Assembly: GCA_028242535.1 (NCBI GenBank)
Contig: JAOJYB010000001.1
Location: 108,232 to 172,231 of the forward strand
Source of the DNA: Candidatus Nitrosopelagicus sp.
Lineage (GTDB): Archaea; Thermoproteota; Nitrososphaeria; Nitrososphaerales; Nitrosopumilaceae
DNA length: 64,000 bases
Reading direction: 5' to 3'
The notes below the pieces were generated by a model, which saw only the letters and a list, made by a program, of their open reading frames with translations, searched no databases and was not told the DNA's origin. Of the stretch, positions 24,759 through 32,761 are shown in pieces (positions within the stretch are counted from its first letter, which is position 1; the number at the start of each line of letters is the position of its first letter). A program made the position numbers and the translations under genes.

Positions 24759-25256
24759 TTATCCACAGCCATACTTTACAGCCCAATCCATACCACCAAA
24801 CTCACTTCTTCCACAGAATCGAGGATCAAGTTCAGCATGATCATTTTCCAAAAGTAGTTCGTTTAGGGACGTTTCGCTACAAAATACGAGGCCGATTTGT
24901 CTGTCAAATGATGGCTTTTGTCCTCGGTCTAGGATGAATACCGATTCACTTCCAGCAGAACATTGTGATTCTGCAAAGACCTTTGCTTCTTCGCCACTAA
25001 GTTCTGTAAGCTCTGCTGCATTAACAAGTGCAAGTCTAATTCTAATCTCTTCACCATCATCTGAAAGGAATTTTACAGTATCGCCGTCCACTACTTGGGC
25101 AATTGTTCCAGTAGTACAGATTTGATCATCACAGTTAATCGAAGTTTCAGGTGGCTCAACATAAATAGCAAGTGCAACAATTCCAATACCGATTACAGAA
25201 ACTAGTATCATGGATAGCGCCTTTAGCATATTGCCCATGAATATTATTTTGAACAA
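24759..25256 (-). CDS. membrane-anchored thermonuclease (SNase-like)
   Basis: 165 aa with an N-terminal membrane anchor (ALSMILVSVIGIGIVALAIY). The nuclease-like domain has VVDGDTVKFL, IRIRLALVNAAELTE and SFDRQIGLVFC, matching the calcium- and Arg/Glu-site regions of staphylococcal nuclease; the end is Cys-containing. Likely extracytoplasmic. ATGs at codons 7 and 10 are alternative starts. Catalytic activity not certain. Confidence 0.75.
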   Translation of the reverse strand: MFKIIFMGNMLKALSMILVSVIGIGIVALAIYVEPPETSINCDDQICTTGTIAQVVDGDTVKFLSDDGEEIRIRLALVNAAELTELSGEEAKVFAESQCSAGSESVFILDRGQKPSFDRQIGLVFCSETSLNELLLENDHAELDPRFCGRSEFGGMDWAVKYGCG

Positions 25257-25300
25257 TACAATATAGATGATTTTTTAACTCATTTTTGTATAATAGATAT

Positions 25301-25825
25301 GTGTCAGATATCACACAGGCTAGAAATTTTGCTAAAAGGAAACATTTGGGCCAGTTACGAAAAAATGGCAAGACAACAACATTTTCACATCTAAAAGACG
25401 TGGTACGAAACTTAAAAAAAATGAAGGTTATAGATGAGGAGATAATTTGTGCTGCATGGCTACACGATGTAATAGAAGATACTGATACTGACTATGATTC
25501 CATAAAAGACAGGTTTGGGAAAAATGTTGCAGAGATCGTAGTATCAGTTACCAAAGATAATCGTTTACCAAAAAAACAAAGAGAAATAAAATATCAGAAA
25601 GATCTTAAAGCTTCCAGTGCAAAAGCAAAACTTGTCAAAATTGCCGACATTTTAGCAAATGTAAATGATGCACCAAATGCGGGAAGAAACGCACAGTGGG
25701 AGAAACAGCAGTTTGTAAAAAAATCAAAGTATTGGAATTATGTTTCAGGCGTAAAACCAGGAAAACTTGCACGACTTTCATGGGCAAATGATGAGTGGAA
25801 TAGACTACAGGAAAAATATAATTAA
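25301..25825 (+). CDS. RelA/SpoT-type HD-domain hydrolase
   Basis: Start GTG 25301 (MSDITQARNFAKRKHLGQLR); the frame can also open at TTG 25286. The HD motif is complete: His in FSHLKDVVRNL, AAWLHDVIEDTDTDYDSIKD (HD), and Asp/Asn in VKIADILANVNDAPN. This is the MESH1/SpoT hydrolase domain without a synthetase. Predicted to hydrolyse (p)ppGpp or a related nucleotide; substrate inferred. 174 aa. Convergent with the next gene (4-base overlap). Confidence 0.75.
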   Translation: MSDITQARNFAKRKHLGQLRKNGKTTTFSHLKDVVRNLKKMKVIDEEIICAAWLHDVIEDTDTDYDSIKDRFGKNVAEIVVSVTKDNRLPKKQREIKYQKDLKASSAKAKLVKIADILANVNDAPNAGRNAQWEKQQFVKKSKYWNYVSGVKPGKLARLSWANDEWNRLQEKYN

Positions 25826-26661
25826 TTTTTTTGCTCGTAAATATTTAGAGTTGTTTTTACAAAAGAACGACTGATATCATCAGGTATGATAATCATTACT
25901 CCACTCTCTTGTGTGACGTTAGAACATGTTCCTGAATGACTAGTTAGATTTTTTGCAAAACATCCAGGCTCGGTATAATAAAAGAAGGTTCCAGTTTGTT
26001 TATAGCTCTCATATTCAGAAATAGATGGAACAAAGTATAGATTCGCTCCTATTGTTTTATCATCAATTCTAATACTATAATCAAAATTAGATACATCATT
26101 AGTCATGCAAATTGGAATAAAATGTGCAAATGCATCAGGCAAATTTGATTCTTGTTGTGCATCAGAATACAAAGTATTTTTTACATTTGGGAATTGAATA
26201 TTGTAAGGATCAGTTGTCAGTTGTAGACCCATAGCAACCTCAATGTTTTGTCTTATCATATCAACTGTAGAACGATAATGATGTGGTTGAAAATTATATT
26301 GACATTGATTATTTTGGTGAGATAAACGGACAAAAGACTTGTCATGCATAGAATCTAGCTCATTTGTGCCATAATTTTCTGGAATAGTTTCATCAAATGG
26401 AATAAATCTTTGTGATTCATCTAATACAGCATTTGATTTGTTCCATGTTGATGTGATATCAAATACAATATTTGATGGATAACTATCCCAAACAGGATCA
26501 AAATGAACGTACAATGAATGTCTATTTACAGACATGTCTTCAAATTCCATTGGCATGTAAAATTCTACTACATCTAATAGAGCAAGAATTGCAGCAATTC
26601 CTACAACACATAATAAAATTTTCATATGTTTTAATTTGGAAAATGTAGATTTTTGTGACAA
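25822..26661 (-). CDS. membrane-anchored extracytoplasmic protein, 279 aa
   Basis: TTG start (26659-26661). A basic N-terminus and one membrane helix (ILLCVVGIAAILALLDVVEF) are followed by a large beta-rich outer domain with few motifs (HFDPVWDSYPSNIVFDITST; CMTNDVSNFDYSIRID). Four Cys in the outer part may form disulfides. Not recognised. A 15-bp palindrome overlaps its promoter. Confidence 0.6.
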   Translation of the reverse strand: MSQKSTFSKLKHMKILLCVVGIAAILALLDVVEFYMPMEFEDMSVNRHSLYVHFDPVWDSYPSNIVFDITSTWNKSNAVLDESQRFIPFDETIPENYGTNELDSMHDKSFVRLSHQNNQCQYNFQPHHYRSTVDMIRQNIEVAMGLQLTTDPYNIQFPNVKNTLYSDAQQESNLPDAFAHFIPICMTNDVSNFDYSIRIDDKTIGANLYFVPSISEYESYKQTGTFFYYTEPGCFAKNLTSHSGTCSNVTQESGVMIIIPDDISRSFVKTTLNIYEQKN

Positions 26662-26679
26662 TGTGTTACATGTACAAAA

Positions 26680-26694
26680 AGCTAATAATTAGCT
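26680..26694. promoter_or_regulatory. 15-bp palindrome near the TATA box of the 26661 gene
   Basis: AGCTAATAATTAGCT is a perfect inverted repeat around one base, 19-33 bases before the TTG at 26661 on the minus strand, covering the TATA position (TAATTATTA). It also lies in the divergent region of the stress-protein gene. Operator role inferred. Confidence 0.35.
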
Positions 26695-26774
26695 TATCAG
26701 TTTTGAATTGAGCCAATTACCAAAGATTGGAAAAACATACTGTTGTTTTTATTTTCTAAAATGTATAATATAAT

Positions 26775-27197
26775 ATGGAAATAAAAAAAATCCTAGTTAC
26801 ATTTGATGGTTCAAAGCATTCAGAAAAGGGATTAGATATAGCAATAAGCCTTGTAAAAGAAAGTAAGAGATCAATTGTAGGTTTGTTTGTAAAACCTCAC
26901 TCAGTAGATTCTATTAGATATGGAGATGTATTTTCAGGACATCAAGATGAAATTGTGAGAAAAACATTTCAAACTTTAAGAGAAAAATGTGAAGAAAATG
27001 ATGTAAAATTTTCAACTGAAATTAGAACTGGAGATGTAAAAACAACTATTGAAAAAATGGCAAATGATGACCACATGAACATTGACATGGTGATCATAGG
27101 CTCTAGAGGAAGAGGTTCGGTCAAAGGAGCATTGTTAGGAAGTGTTTCAAAATATGTTCTAGATAAGAGTAAAATTCCAGTACTCATAGTAAAATAA
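26775..27197 (+). CDS. universal stress protein (UspA family)
   Basis: 140 aa, single domain. ILVTFDGSKHSEKGLDIAIS opens the fold, and GSRGRGSVKGALLGSVSKYV then IPVLIVK give the ATP-binding G-x2-G-x9-G-S signature. Soluble stress-response or nucleotide-sensing protein; ammonia-oxidising archaea carry many paralogues. The AT-only TATATAAT-type stretch before the ATG may hold its promoter. Confidence 0.85.
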   Translation: MEIKKILVTFDGSKHSEKGLDIAISLVKESKRSIVGLFVKPHSVDSIRYGDVFSGHQDEIVRKTFQTLREKCEENDVKFSTEIRTGDVKTTIEKMANDDHMNIDMVIIGSRGRGSVKGALLGSVSKYVLDKSKIPVLIVK

Positions 27198-27207
27198 TTC
27201 TAAAAAC

Positions 27208-27468
27208 TTAGTCTGATTTTTCTTTTTTCACAAATTTAGAGCATGGGCAAGTGTCTACTAGACACTGTTTTAGATGTGCAATGTGCTTTGATTTCAAGTG
27301 TCTGCATGTGATGTTTTGGCAGGTGTTTTTTTCAATCTCTTTTTTTACTATGGCCGCAGCAATTTTGTTTGCCTCTTCTTTGGACATTTTCTTCTTGTTT
27401 ATGTAATAATGGACTACTTGCGACCAAAGCTTGTCTACCTGGAATGGAGTGACATTTTCCCACATCAT
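27208..27468 (-). CDS. Cys-rich conserved hypothetical protein, 86 aa
   Basis: MMWENVTPFQVDKLWSQVVH; a helical N-terminal half followed by NTCQNITCRHLKSKHIAHLK and CLVDTCPCSKFVKKEK, with five Cys and three His probably binding zinc. Not assigned. Convergent with the stress protein gene. Confidence 0.55.
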   Translation of the reverse strand: MMWENVTPFQVDKLWSQVVHYYINKKKMSKEEANKIAAAIVKKEIEKNTCQNITCRHLKSKHIAHLKQCLVDTCPCSKFVKKEKSD

Positions 27469-27540
27469 GGTCTCTAATACGCATCTGTAATAGATAAAAA
27501 TGATCTATGATTTTCTTACATGTTTGATAAATATGAAGTT

Positions 27541-27574
27541 GAGAAAAGCCACAACGGAGGATGTTGGCTTCTCA
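27541..27574. terminator. imperfect hairpin after the 31-aa gene
   Basis: GAGAA/TTCTC, GCC/GGC and AAC/GTT pairs with small bulges close a GGAGGAT loop. It is just beyond the stop of the 27581-27676 gene on the minus strand. A 3'-end element is plausible; weak evidence. Confidence 0.25.
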
Positions 27575-27580
27575 GAATGT

Positions 27581-27676
27581 TTAAGCCTTATCACCTTTTG
27601 CCTTGTCTTCAGGGATGTATCTTGAAAGAAATTCATCAATCACTTTGAAGAAAGGACATTTGCCTTCATACATCAT
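27581..27676 (-). CDS. very small protein, 31 aa
   Basis: Two adjacent ATGs (27671-27676) open MMYEGKCPFFKVIDEFLSRY, ending IPEDKAKGDKA. The tidy helix and polar tail look protein-like, but length limits certainty. Lies alone between the Cys-rich and the membrane protein genes. Confidence 0.4.
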   Translation of the reverse strand: MMYEGKCPFFKVIDEFLSRYIPEDKAKGDKA

Positions 27677-27775
27677 GCCATACTATACGTGATTGAAGAA
27701 TAAAAGTATGCAGAAAATATTCTCTTTCAAAATTTTAACAAATTATTTATTGAAAAAAAATTGAGTGAAGATTGT

Positions 27776-28267
27776 ATGCATCTTTCACTATTCAAAATTA
27801 GCATTTTACTTGTAATAATTGGAGCTTCAGGTACAGGAATCATCTTTTCAGAGTCAGATAAAACAGAACAATTCATGACATTAAAACAGACAGAATCTGA
27901 TGGATTATCTTTGTATTTTGATGCAGAAGATATTGGATATTATAAAATTACAATACCTGAATTTGAGGGACAAGGAGTTTTTTATAGAATTGTTGATGAC
28001 GATTATGATACCGTGTCAAAGGGAATATCTGAAACAAAGATGTCAATTAGATACTTTGATGTAAAAGAATCAGGCATACATACAATTATTCTAACAAGTC
28101 TTTCTCAAGAAAAAATGGATTATGAGATTGAAATTGGAAGTACTGATGCCAAAAAAATTATGATTCCAGCTGGAATTATGTTTCTAGGAGGATTATTATT
28201 ATTATTCACATCTTTTATGAAGTTAAAAAATTACAGAATAGAGCAACCTGATGAAAATATCAAATGA
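27776..28267 (+). CDS. membrane protein with extracytoplasmic domain, 163 aa
   Basis: ATG 27776 is preferred over TTG 27761, since it begins the N-terminal membrane helix directly (MHLSLFKISILLVIIGASGT). A beta-rich domain of about 95 residues (DGLSLYFDAEDIGYYKITIP) and a second helix (IMIPAGIMFLGGLLLLFTSF) follow. The architecture recalls small pre-peptidase C-like sensor domains, without firm match. Its 3' end overlaps the next gene by 37 bases, tail to tail. Confidence 0.6.
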   Translation: MHLSLFKISILLVIIGASGTGIIFSESDKTEQFMTLKQTESDGLSLYFDAEDIGYYKITIPEFEGQGVFYRIVDDDYDTVSKGISETKMSIRYFDVKESGIHTIILTSLSQEKMDYEIEIGSTDAKKIMIPAGIMFLGGLLLLFTSFMKLKNYRIEQPDENIK

Positions 28268-28830
28268 ATTGGGATACACTGAATGTAATGACCAAAGTAT
28301 AATGCAAGATTAAATCCAAGCCATGAGGTCATGAGTAGAAAAGTTACAATTGCAAACGGCAAAAATGTCTTAAGATTAGAGTTTTGACTAGATTTTATTA
28401 TAAAAAATCCGCCTAATGCAGACAAAACAATTCCAATTTCAAGTGGTTGATGTGTTAAAGATAACAAACCATCAATTCCAAACATATCATGAGATATGGA
28501 ATCACCAAAACCAGAGACAATTTGAATTATGGAACCAATTATGACTAGTTGTAATCCTCGTTTTAGAATTCCATGAATGGAATTTTTTATCAATAAATTA
28601 ATCGAAAATAAGGATGCAACTGCAACCATTGCAACTCCAGCATATACTACAATGTGTGGCTCTGACCAGAAAAATTCAGGTGAGTTTTGGATATGATTTA
28701 TGGCATCCCATATTCCTGCTGCAAGAATTACAAGTGGTCCAGTTACTGCTAGAATTGAAATTATAGATAACTGTAAATTTGATTTTATGCAAAGATGATT
28801 AGAAACTTTCTCAAGTAAAGTAGTAAGCAT
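28231..28830 (-). CDS. multi-pass membrane protein, 199 aa
   Basis: About five membrane helices, including LSIISILAVTGPLVILAAGI, IVVYAGVAMVAVASLFSINL, LQLVIIGSIIQIVSGFGDSI, LEIGIVLSALGGFFII and FAIVTFLLMTSWLGFNLALY. His and Asp residues in helices (HDMFGIDGLLSLTHQPLEIG) could bind a cofactor or metal. Not recognised. Convergent overlap of 37 bases with the preceding gene. Confidence 0.6.
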   Translation of the reverse strand: MLTTLLEKVSNHLCIKSNLQLSIISILAVTGPLVILAAGIWDAINHIQNSPEFFWSEPHIVVYAGVAMVAVASLFSINLLIKNSIHGILKRGLQLVIIGSIIQIVSGFGDSISHDMFGIDGLLSLTHQPLEIGIVLSALGGFFIIKSSQNSNLKTFLPFAIVTFLLMTSWLGFNLALYFGHYIQCIPIHLIFSSGCSIL

Positions 28831-28907
28831 GATTTAATACCAATTTTTTGAATTAAAAAACCAATCTCGTGAAATAAGACTAAAAAAGTAGCTAAAAAAT
28901 AAAAATT

Positions 28908-29327
28908 ATGTCAGTTTGGATGGGAGGAATATTTCTAAAAGATGAAGGTGGATACGAGATCGTTTTGAAATCGCTTGCTCATTATAAGAAACGATTACAG
29001 ACCATTCATGCAAGTCCAGAACTAAAAGAGGCAGCTGCTATGTTTGCACCAGTTTTACAATCACAGGCTCAGAAAAGAATTCCAATGATTGACGAGACAA
29101 AGGAGAGAGTTGAACAAATGTTACAAGATTCACTACCTGCGCAGTCATTAGAGCAGGACTTGGATATTTTAGAAAAGGCACTAGAGTGTCGAAAAGCAGA
29201 CATTGAGAAGGCACAAGATACAGGAAAAGAATACTTTATGCAATTATTGGGAGATTTACAAGAGGCAGTAAGAGATTTGGAACCAATTAAAAACGCGCTT
29301 GTAAAGATAAAACAGTATTCAGATTAG
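28908..29327 (+). CDS. helical hypothetical protein, 139 aa
   Basis: MSVWMGGIFLKDEGGYEIVL then extended helices (VEQMLQDSLPAQSLEQDLDI; KNALVKIKQYSD): a helical-bundle soluble protein. Not recognised; probably conserved in ammonia-oxidising archaea given its ordered composition. Convergent with the PepSY-like gene (4-base overlap). Confidence 0.6.
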   Translation: MSVWMGGIFLKDEGGYEIVLKSLAHYKKRLQTIHASPELKEAAAMFAPVLQSQAQKRIPMIDETKERVEQMLQDSLPAQSLEQDLDILEKALECRKADIEKAQDTGKEYFMQLLGDLQEAVRDLEPIKNALVKIKQYSD

Positions 29328-30010
29328 TTTTTCAAAGATTTTACATAATCTTCAAGTTTTTGTTTCTTTTCTTCAGGAGATAATGGTAAAAATTCTTGCC
29401 ATTGTTGTTTCATCTCTTGTTTCTTTAGATCTTTTTCCTCATCAGACATTGTATCCCATTGCATCTTTACTTGCATGAAATGGATTATCATTGCTGCCCG
29501 GTCTTGAAGTGAGATAGATTTCCAAGCATCACCCATTTCTTTGAATTGTTTTTTCTTTTCGGTGACTTGTTCAGGAGTCATTCCTTTGAAGTAATCTTTC
29601 ATTTTTTTGTTGTGTTTTTTATCAAAATTACGTTTGTTTTTGTAAGAATCCTTTGATTTAACATCAGATACGTAGAGTTGTTCTCCTGTTCCAGCATCAA
29701 CTAGAACTTTGTTGTGACCTCTATTCTCATCCATCATTACAATTTTGTACACAAGATAACCGTTAATTACAGAAAGTTTTCCGTAAATGGCCTTACTATC
29801 AGGTACAGCATTTTCTGCTGTTGACATTGCATCAGCTAGAGAAATGTTACTCAACTCTGCAAAGTCTTGACCATCTGCAATAGGAATTGTTCCTTGTATT
29901 GCAGGATAGTTTGTTCTATCCCAATCAGCAAATGCGGGAGTTGCTGCTACGGATGTAACTAGTACACCAATTAACATTAAAGCTGCTAATTTTCCAGCAA
30001 ATCTTGTCAT
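29324..30010 (-). CDS. secreted PepSY-like protein, 228 aa
   Basis: A clear signal peptide (MTRFAGKLAALMLIGVLVTS ... PAFA-D). Residues about 50-115 have the PepSY pattern: ISLADAMSTAENAVPDSKAI, YLVYKIVMMDENRGHNKVLV and DAGTGEQLYVS. A long charged helical tail (MTPEQVTEKKKQFKEMGDAW ... MSDEEKDLKKQEMKQQWQEF) follows. PepSY domains often inhibit or escort proteases outside the cell; the partner is unknown. Confidence 0.7.
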   Translation of the reverse strand: MTRFAGKLAALMLIGVLVTSVAATPAFADWDRTNYPAIQGTIPIADGQDFAELSNISLADAMSTAENAVPDSKAIYGKLSVINGYLVYKIVMMDENRGHNKVLVDAGTGEQLYVSDVKSKDSYKNKRNFDKKHNKKMKDYFKGMTPEQVTEKKKQFKEMGDAWKSISLQDRAAMIIHFMQVKMQWDTMSDEEKDLKKQEMKQQWQEFLPLSPEEKKQKLEDYVKSLKN

Positions 30011-30142
30011 AATAAATCGCTTTAAAATTACTATAAAAAAGGATCCTATAATTCATTCATAGTATAGTTTGAAAAGTTGTAATAATTACAACAAAAATTT
30101 GTAATTAGCAACCCTTTTTTCTTATAATGTGTATAACAAAAT

Positions 30143-30292
30143 ATGACAGACACCATTTGTAATTTGTGCGAAAAAAAACTTTCAGATCATACATACGAAG
30201 AGTCAATCAAATGTGCAATGGAATTAATCAAACAGGGACACAAAAAAATTGGAATGGGTCAACATCGCCTACGACAGTCAATGCATGACTGA
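30143..30292 (+). CDS. small CxxC protein, 49 aa
   Basis: ATG 30143 to TGA 30292. MTDTICNLCEKKLSDHTYEE followed by SIKCAMELIKQGHKKIGMGQ: CxxC plus a later Cys and His could bind zinc; C-terminus basic. Preceded by a TATAACAAAATATG stretch. Unassigned. Confidence 0.5.
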   Translation: MTDTICNLCEKKLSDHTYEESIKCAMELIKQGHKKIGMGQHRLRQSMHD

Positions 30293-30322
30293 TTTTATTA
30301 TTAATTCAAAGTAAAATAATAA

Positions 30323-30787
30323 TTATTCTTTTTTAGCTTCTTTTTTAGCTTCTTTTTTAGCTTCTTTCTTAGCTTCTTTCTTAGCTTCTTTCTTAGGCAC
30401 ATCTTCTGCTGCAGCTTCTGTCTCTGCTGGAGGTGCCTCATCTTTAATTTCTCCATCATATTTGCAATTTACTTGAAAGATTTCATCAGAAACGGTATTG
30501 CCTCGGATAAGTTTTCTTTTTCTCAATCCATATTCAGTATCTTGTAGTCCAACTCCTTTTGATAGTAAGACACGTTTTCTTGCCATTCCATGTAGGTCTC
30601 CTCTCATTGGAACACCAGATTTGTCGCTTCCGCCAGTAATTTTCAATTTACCTGCTAATCCCACAATTGCTGCATCAGTTTCAGCACCAATTACAAGACC
30701 CATGAGTGGATTTGCATCGCCTTCTTTGAGTTCTTTGGTAATGGATTTACCTTTGATATCAGAAACTGTTAGTTTGAAATTAGCCAT
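30323..30787 (-). CDS. rps6e: ribosomal protein S6e (eS6) with repeated KKEA tail
   Basis: Start ATG 30785-30787 (MANFKLTVSDIKGKSITKEL); the longer frame adds 19 random-looking residues. The eS6 core is clear: GLAGKLKITGGSDKSGVPMR, GDLHGMARKRVLLSKGVG and GLRKRKLIRGNTVSDEIFQV. Small-subunit ribosomal protein. After an acidic Ala-rich linker the C-terminus ends in a KKEA tandem repeat (12-base unit, about 5-6 copies), a charged tail absent from minimal archaeal S6e. Confidence 0.95.
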   Translation of the reverse strand: MANFKLTVSDIKGKSITKELKEGDANPLMGLVIGAETDAAIVGLAGKLKITGGSDKSGVPMRGDLHGMARKRVLLSKGVGLQDTEYGLRKRKLIRGNTVSDEIFQVNCKYDGEIKDEAPPAETEAAAEDVPKKEAKKEAKKEAKKEAKKEAKKE

Positions 30788-30878
30788 TGCGATCTCAAAA
30801 ATTTGTGAACTACTAATTAACGTTTGGACAATTTTAGTTTGCAAAAAATCTTTAATTCAATTTTATCGTAGATTATAC

Positions 30879-31001
30879 ATGAAAGAAAAAGTCGAGTGCC
30901 CCAAATGTAATGAAGAGATGCTCGACGTACAGGCCTGTCATCTCATATGTCCTAGATGTGGATCGCATATGGATTGTTCAGATAAGGGATCAGTTTGGTA
31001 A
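30879..31001 (+). CDS. zinc-ribbon microprotein, 40 aa
   Basis: ATG 30879 to TAA 31001. MKEKVECPKCNEEMLDVQAC and HLICPRCGSHMDCSDKGSVW give CPKC ... CPRC, a zinc-ribbon pair. It is divergent from rps6e and abuts the oppositely oriented 58-aa zinc ribbon (stops touching). Confidence 0.6.
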   Translation: MKEKVECPKCNEEMLDVQACHLICPRCGSHMDCSDKGSVW

Positions 31002-31178
31002 TCAAAAACCAGGTCTGTCAGGAATGTAATCTGCTGCCATGTTAAGTGCTTGGTCTTTCATAATTTCCAGATATTTTTCATATGATACTTCAAATTTACA
31101 ATGAGGACATGTGACTTTGGTAAGGTCGTCGTTGACTTTAGCTACATTTTCACATTCAGGACATCTTGCATCAAGCAT
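31002..31178 (-). CDS. zinc-ribbon microprotein, 58 aa
   Basis: ATG 31176-31178 to TGA 31002-31004. MLDARCPECENVAKVNDDLT, then KVTCPHCKFEVSYEKYLEIM: CPEC-x(14)-CPHC ribbon with a helical tail ending YIPDRPGF. Tail to tail with the preceding ribbon gene. Confidence 0.6.
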   Translation of the reverse strand: MLDARCPECENVAKVNDDLTKVTCPHCKFEVSYEKYLEIMKDQALNMAADYIPDRPGF

Positions 31179-31220
31179 AATTTTGATAACTGTTTAAACT
31201 ATATAATTCTGATCTGGATA

Positions 31221-32189
31221 TTACATTTCATTTAATGCGCGTTCTATCATTCCACGGTCTTTAGCCATTGGAGTGAATTTGATATAATCTCGATAGTCCT
31301 GTTTTGCGTCATCCATCTTGTTTTGCTGTTGTCTGACATATCCACGATTCTTGTAGATTGGACCAAATCTATTTTCATTAATTTCAATTGCATGAGTATA
31401 GTTTTTCTCAGATTTGTCAAACTGCTGATTCTTTAGATAAAAATTTCCAAGACCACGAAAAGCCAGATAACAGTTTGCATTTTTCTCTAGACTTTTTTCA
31501 TAGAATGAGACACATTCAGAATTGTTTTGCTCGTTTAGTATTCCTCCTAATAGACACAATGCAGTTGAATTGTCTGGATTGAGTTGTATGGCTTTTTCTA
31601 GCGAATTAATAGTCTCTTGTGTTTGTTTTTGTATAGCTAGTCTTTCAGATTCAAAGCAAAGCCTGTTTGATTTTGTCTTATTCTCATCGGATTTGAGTGT
31701 AGAAATGATGTCAGTTGGACCTAACAAAACCATCAAGTAACCATCTTCAGACCAGAGTTTTTCAAATCTTTTTTCTGGAATTACGCCAACCTGAATGCCT
31801 TCTTCAGATGGTTTTTGTTCGGGAACATAGTGAAATATTGTCTTTTCTTTGTCGTCATAACCAGAAATGATTGATGCATGCTGAACAACATCATGTAATC
31901 CAGGCAAGATGACAATTGGAGGAATCCCCATGTCAATTACTTGTTTTAATTCTGTAATGCTTGAGTGTAAGATTAAACTGGAAAGTCCGTGTCGTTCTGC
32001 AAGATTAATTCCCTCAATCAGTATGCTTCCATTCATTCCAGCATATTTTGATGCAATCTTGTTTGCTTCAGTCATTGGAAGATCAATGTTCCAGTATTTT
32101 GCTACTGCATTTACTGAAAGTGGCAGACAAATGTTGTCACTGTCTGAAATTGGAGGTAAGATTAGTTCATGTTCAGAGTCATCTTCCAT
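31221..32189 (-). CDS. C39-like peptidase domain fused to TPR repeats, 322 aa
   Basis: Residues 1-160 resemble a C39/papain-like domain: ICLPLSVNAVAKYWNIDLPM (catalytic Cys), GLHDVVQHASIISGYDDKEK (His then Asp). From about residue 190, TPR repeats: SLEKAIQLNPDNSTALCLLG, CVSFYEKSLEKNANCYLAFR, FDKSEKNYTHAIEINENRFG. No signal peptide, so it is probably cytosolic. The combination suggests a substrate-binding scaffold with a cysteine hydrolase; activity is inferred. Follows the amidotransferase gene on the same strand. Confidence 0.7.
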   Translation of the reverse strand: MEDDSEHELILPPISDSDNICLPLSVNAVAKYWNIDLPMTEANKIASKYAGMNGSILIEGINLAERHGLSSLILHSSITELKQVIDMGIPPIVILPGLHDVVQHASIISGYDDKEKTIFHYVPEQKPSEEGIQVGVIPEKRFEKLWSEDGYLMVLLGPTDIISTLKSDENKTKSNRLCFESERLAIQKQTQETINSLEKAIQLNPDNSTALCLLGGILNEQNNSECVSFYEKSLEKNANCYLAFRGLGNFYLKNQQFDKSEKNYTHAIEINENRFGPIYKNRGYVRQQQNKMDDAKQDYRDYIKFTPMAKDRGMIERALNEM

Positions 32190-32222
32190 ACAAAATCACT
32201 CAATTAATCATTATTAATATCA

Positions 32223-32759
32223 TCAAAGTTTTACAAATTTCTTAATCATTACTTGACCGTCTTTGGTCATCTCTGGATGGAATTGCGTGCCATAAATTGA
32301 CAGTTCTTTGTGTTTAATGATCTCATTTTTACAGTTTCCAGACTCTGCTATGCAGTTCAATGAGTTACCAAGTTTTGAGATTTCATAGGAATGACTCTCA
32401 AAGACAATATCTTTTCCTATACAAAGTGAATTTTCATTAGAAGTAATCTCTTGTTCGCCTCTTATCGTAGAAGATTTCCGAATTGTCCCTCCTAGTGCAA
32501 GAGCTAAGATTTCTGCACCGTAACAGATTCCTAGAAGTTTCTTTTTCTCGCTTACTGCATGTAAAACAATCTTTGAGTTTTTTGCATTCATTTTAGAGTC
32601 ATTGTGACGTCGACCAGATAAAATGTATGAGTCAAATTTTCCAATTTCGTCTGGATTAATCTCATCGAACGATCTTTTCTCAAAGATTACATCAGATTCA
32701 GAAAGTGTATTAGCTATATCTTTTGTAAAAACAGAGCCGTTATCTACTAAAAGTAGCAC
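32223..32759 (-). CDS. class I glutamine amidotransferase
   Basis: 178 aa. The nucleophile elbow LLGICYGAEILALALGG and the His-Glu pair in YGTQFHPEMTKDG are intact; YILSGRRHNDS stands in for the usual oxyanion strand. Closest in layout to the stand-alone archaeal GMP synthase subunit A or a related amidotransferase that supplies ammonia to a synthetase. No synthetase is adjacent, so the partner is unknown. The UPF0182 gene lies 2 bases upstream. Confidence 0.75.
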   Translation of the reverse strand: MLLLVDNGSVFTKDIANTLSESDVIFEKRSFDEINPDEIGKFDSYILSGRRHNDSKMNAKNSKIVLHAVSEKKKLLGICYGAEILALALGGTIRKSSTIRGEQEITSNENSLCIGKDIVFESHSYEISKLGNSLNCIAESGNCKNEIIKHKELSIYGTQFHPEMTKDGQVMIKKFVKL

Positions 32760-32761
32760 GA

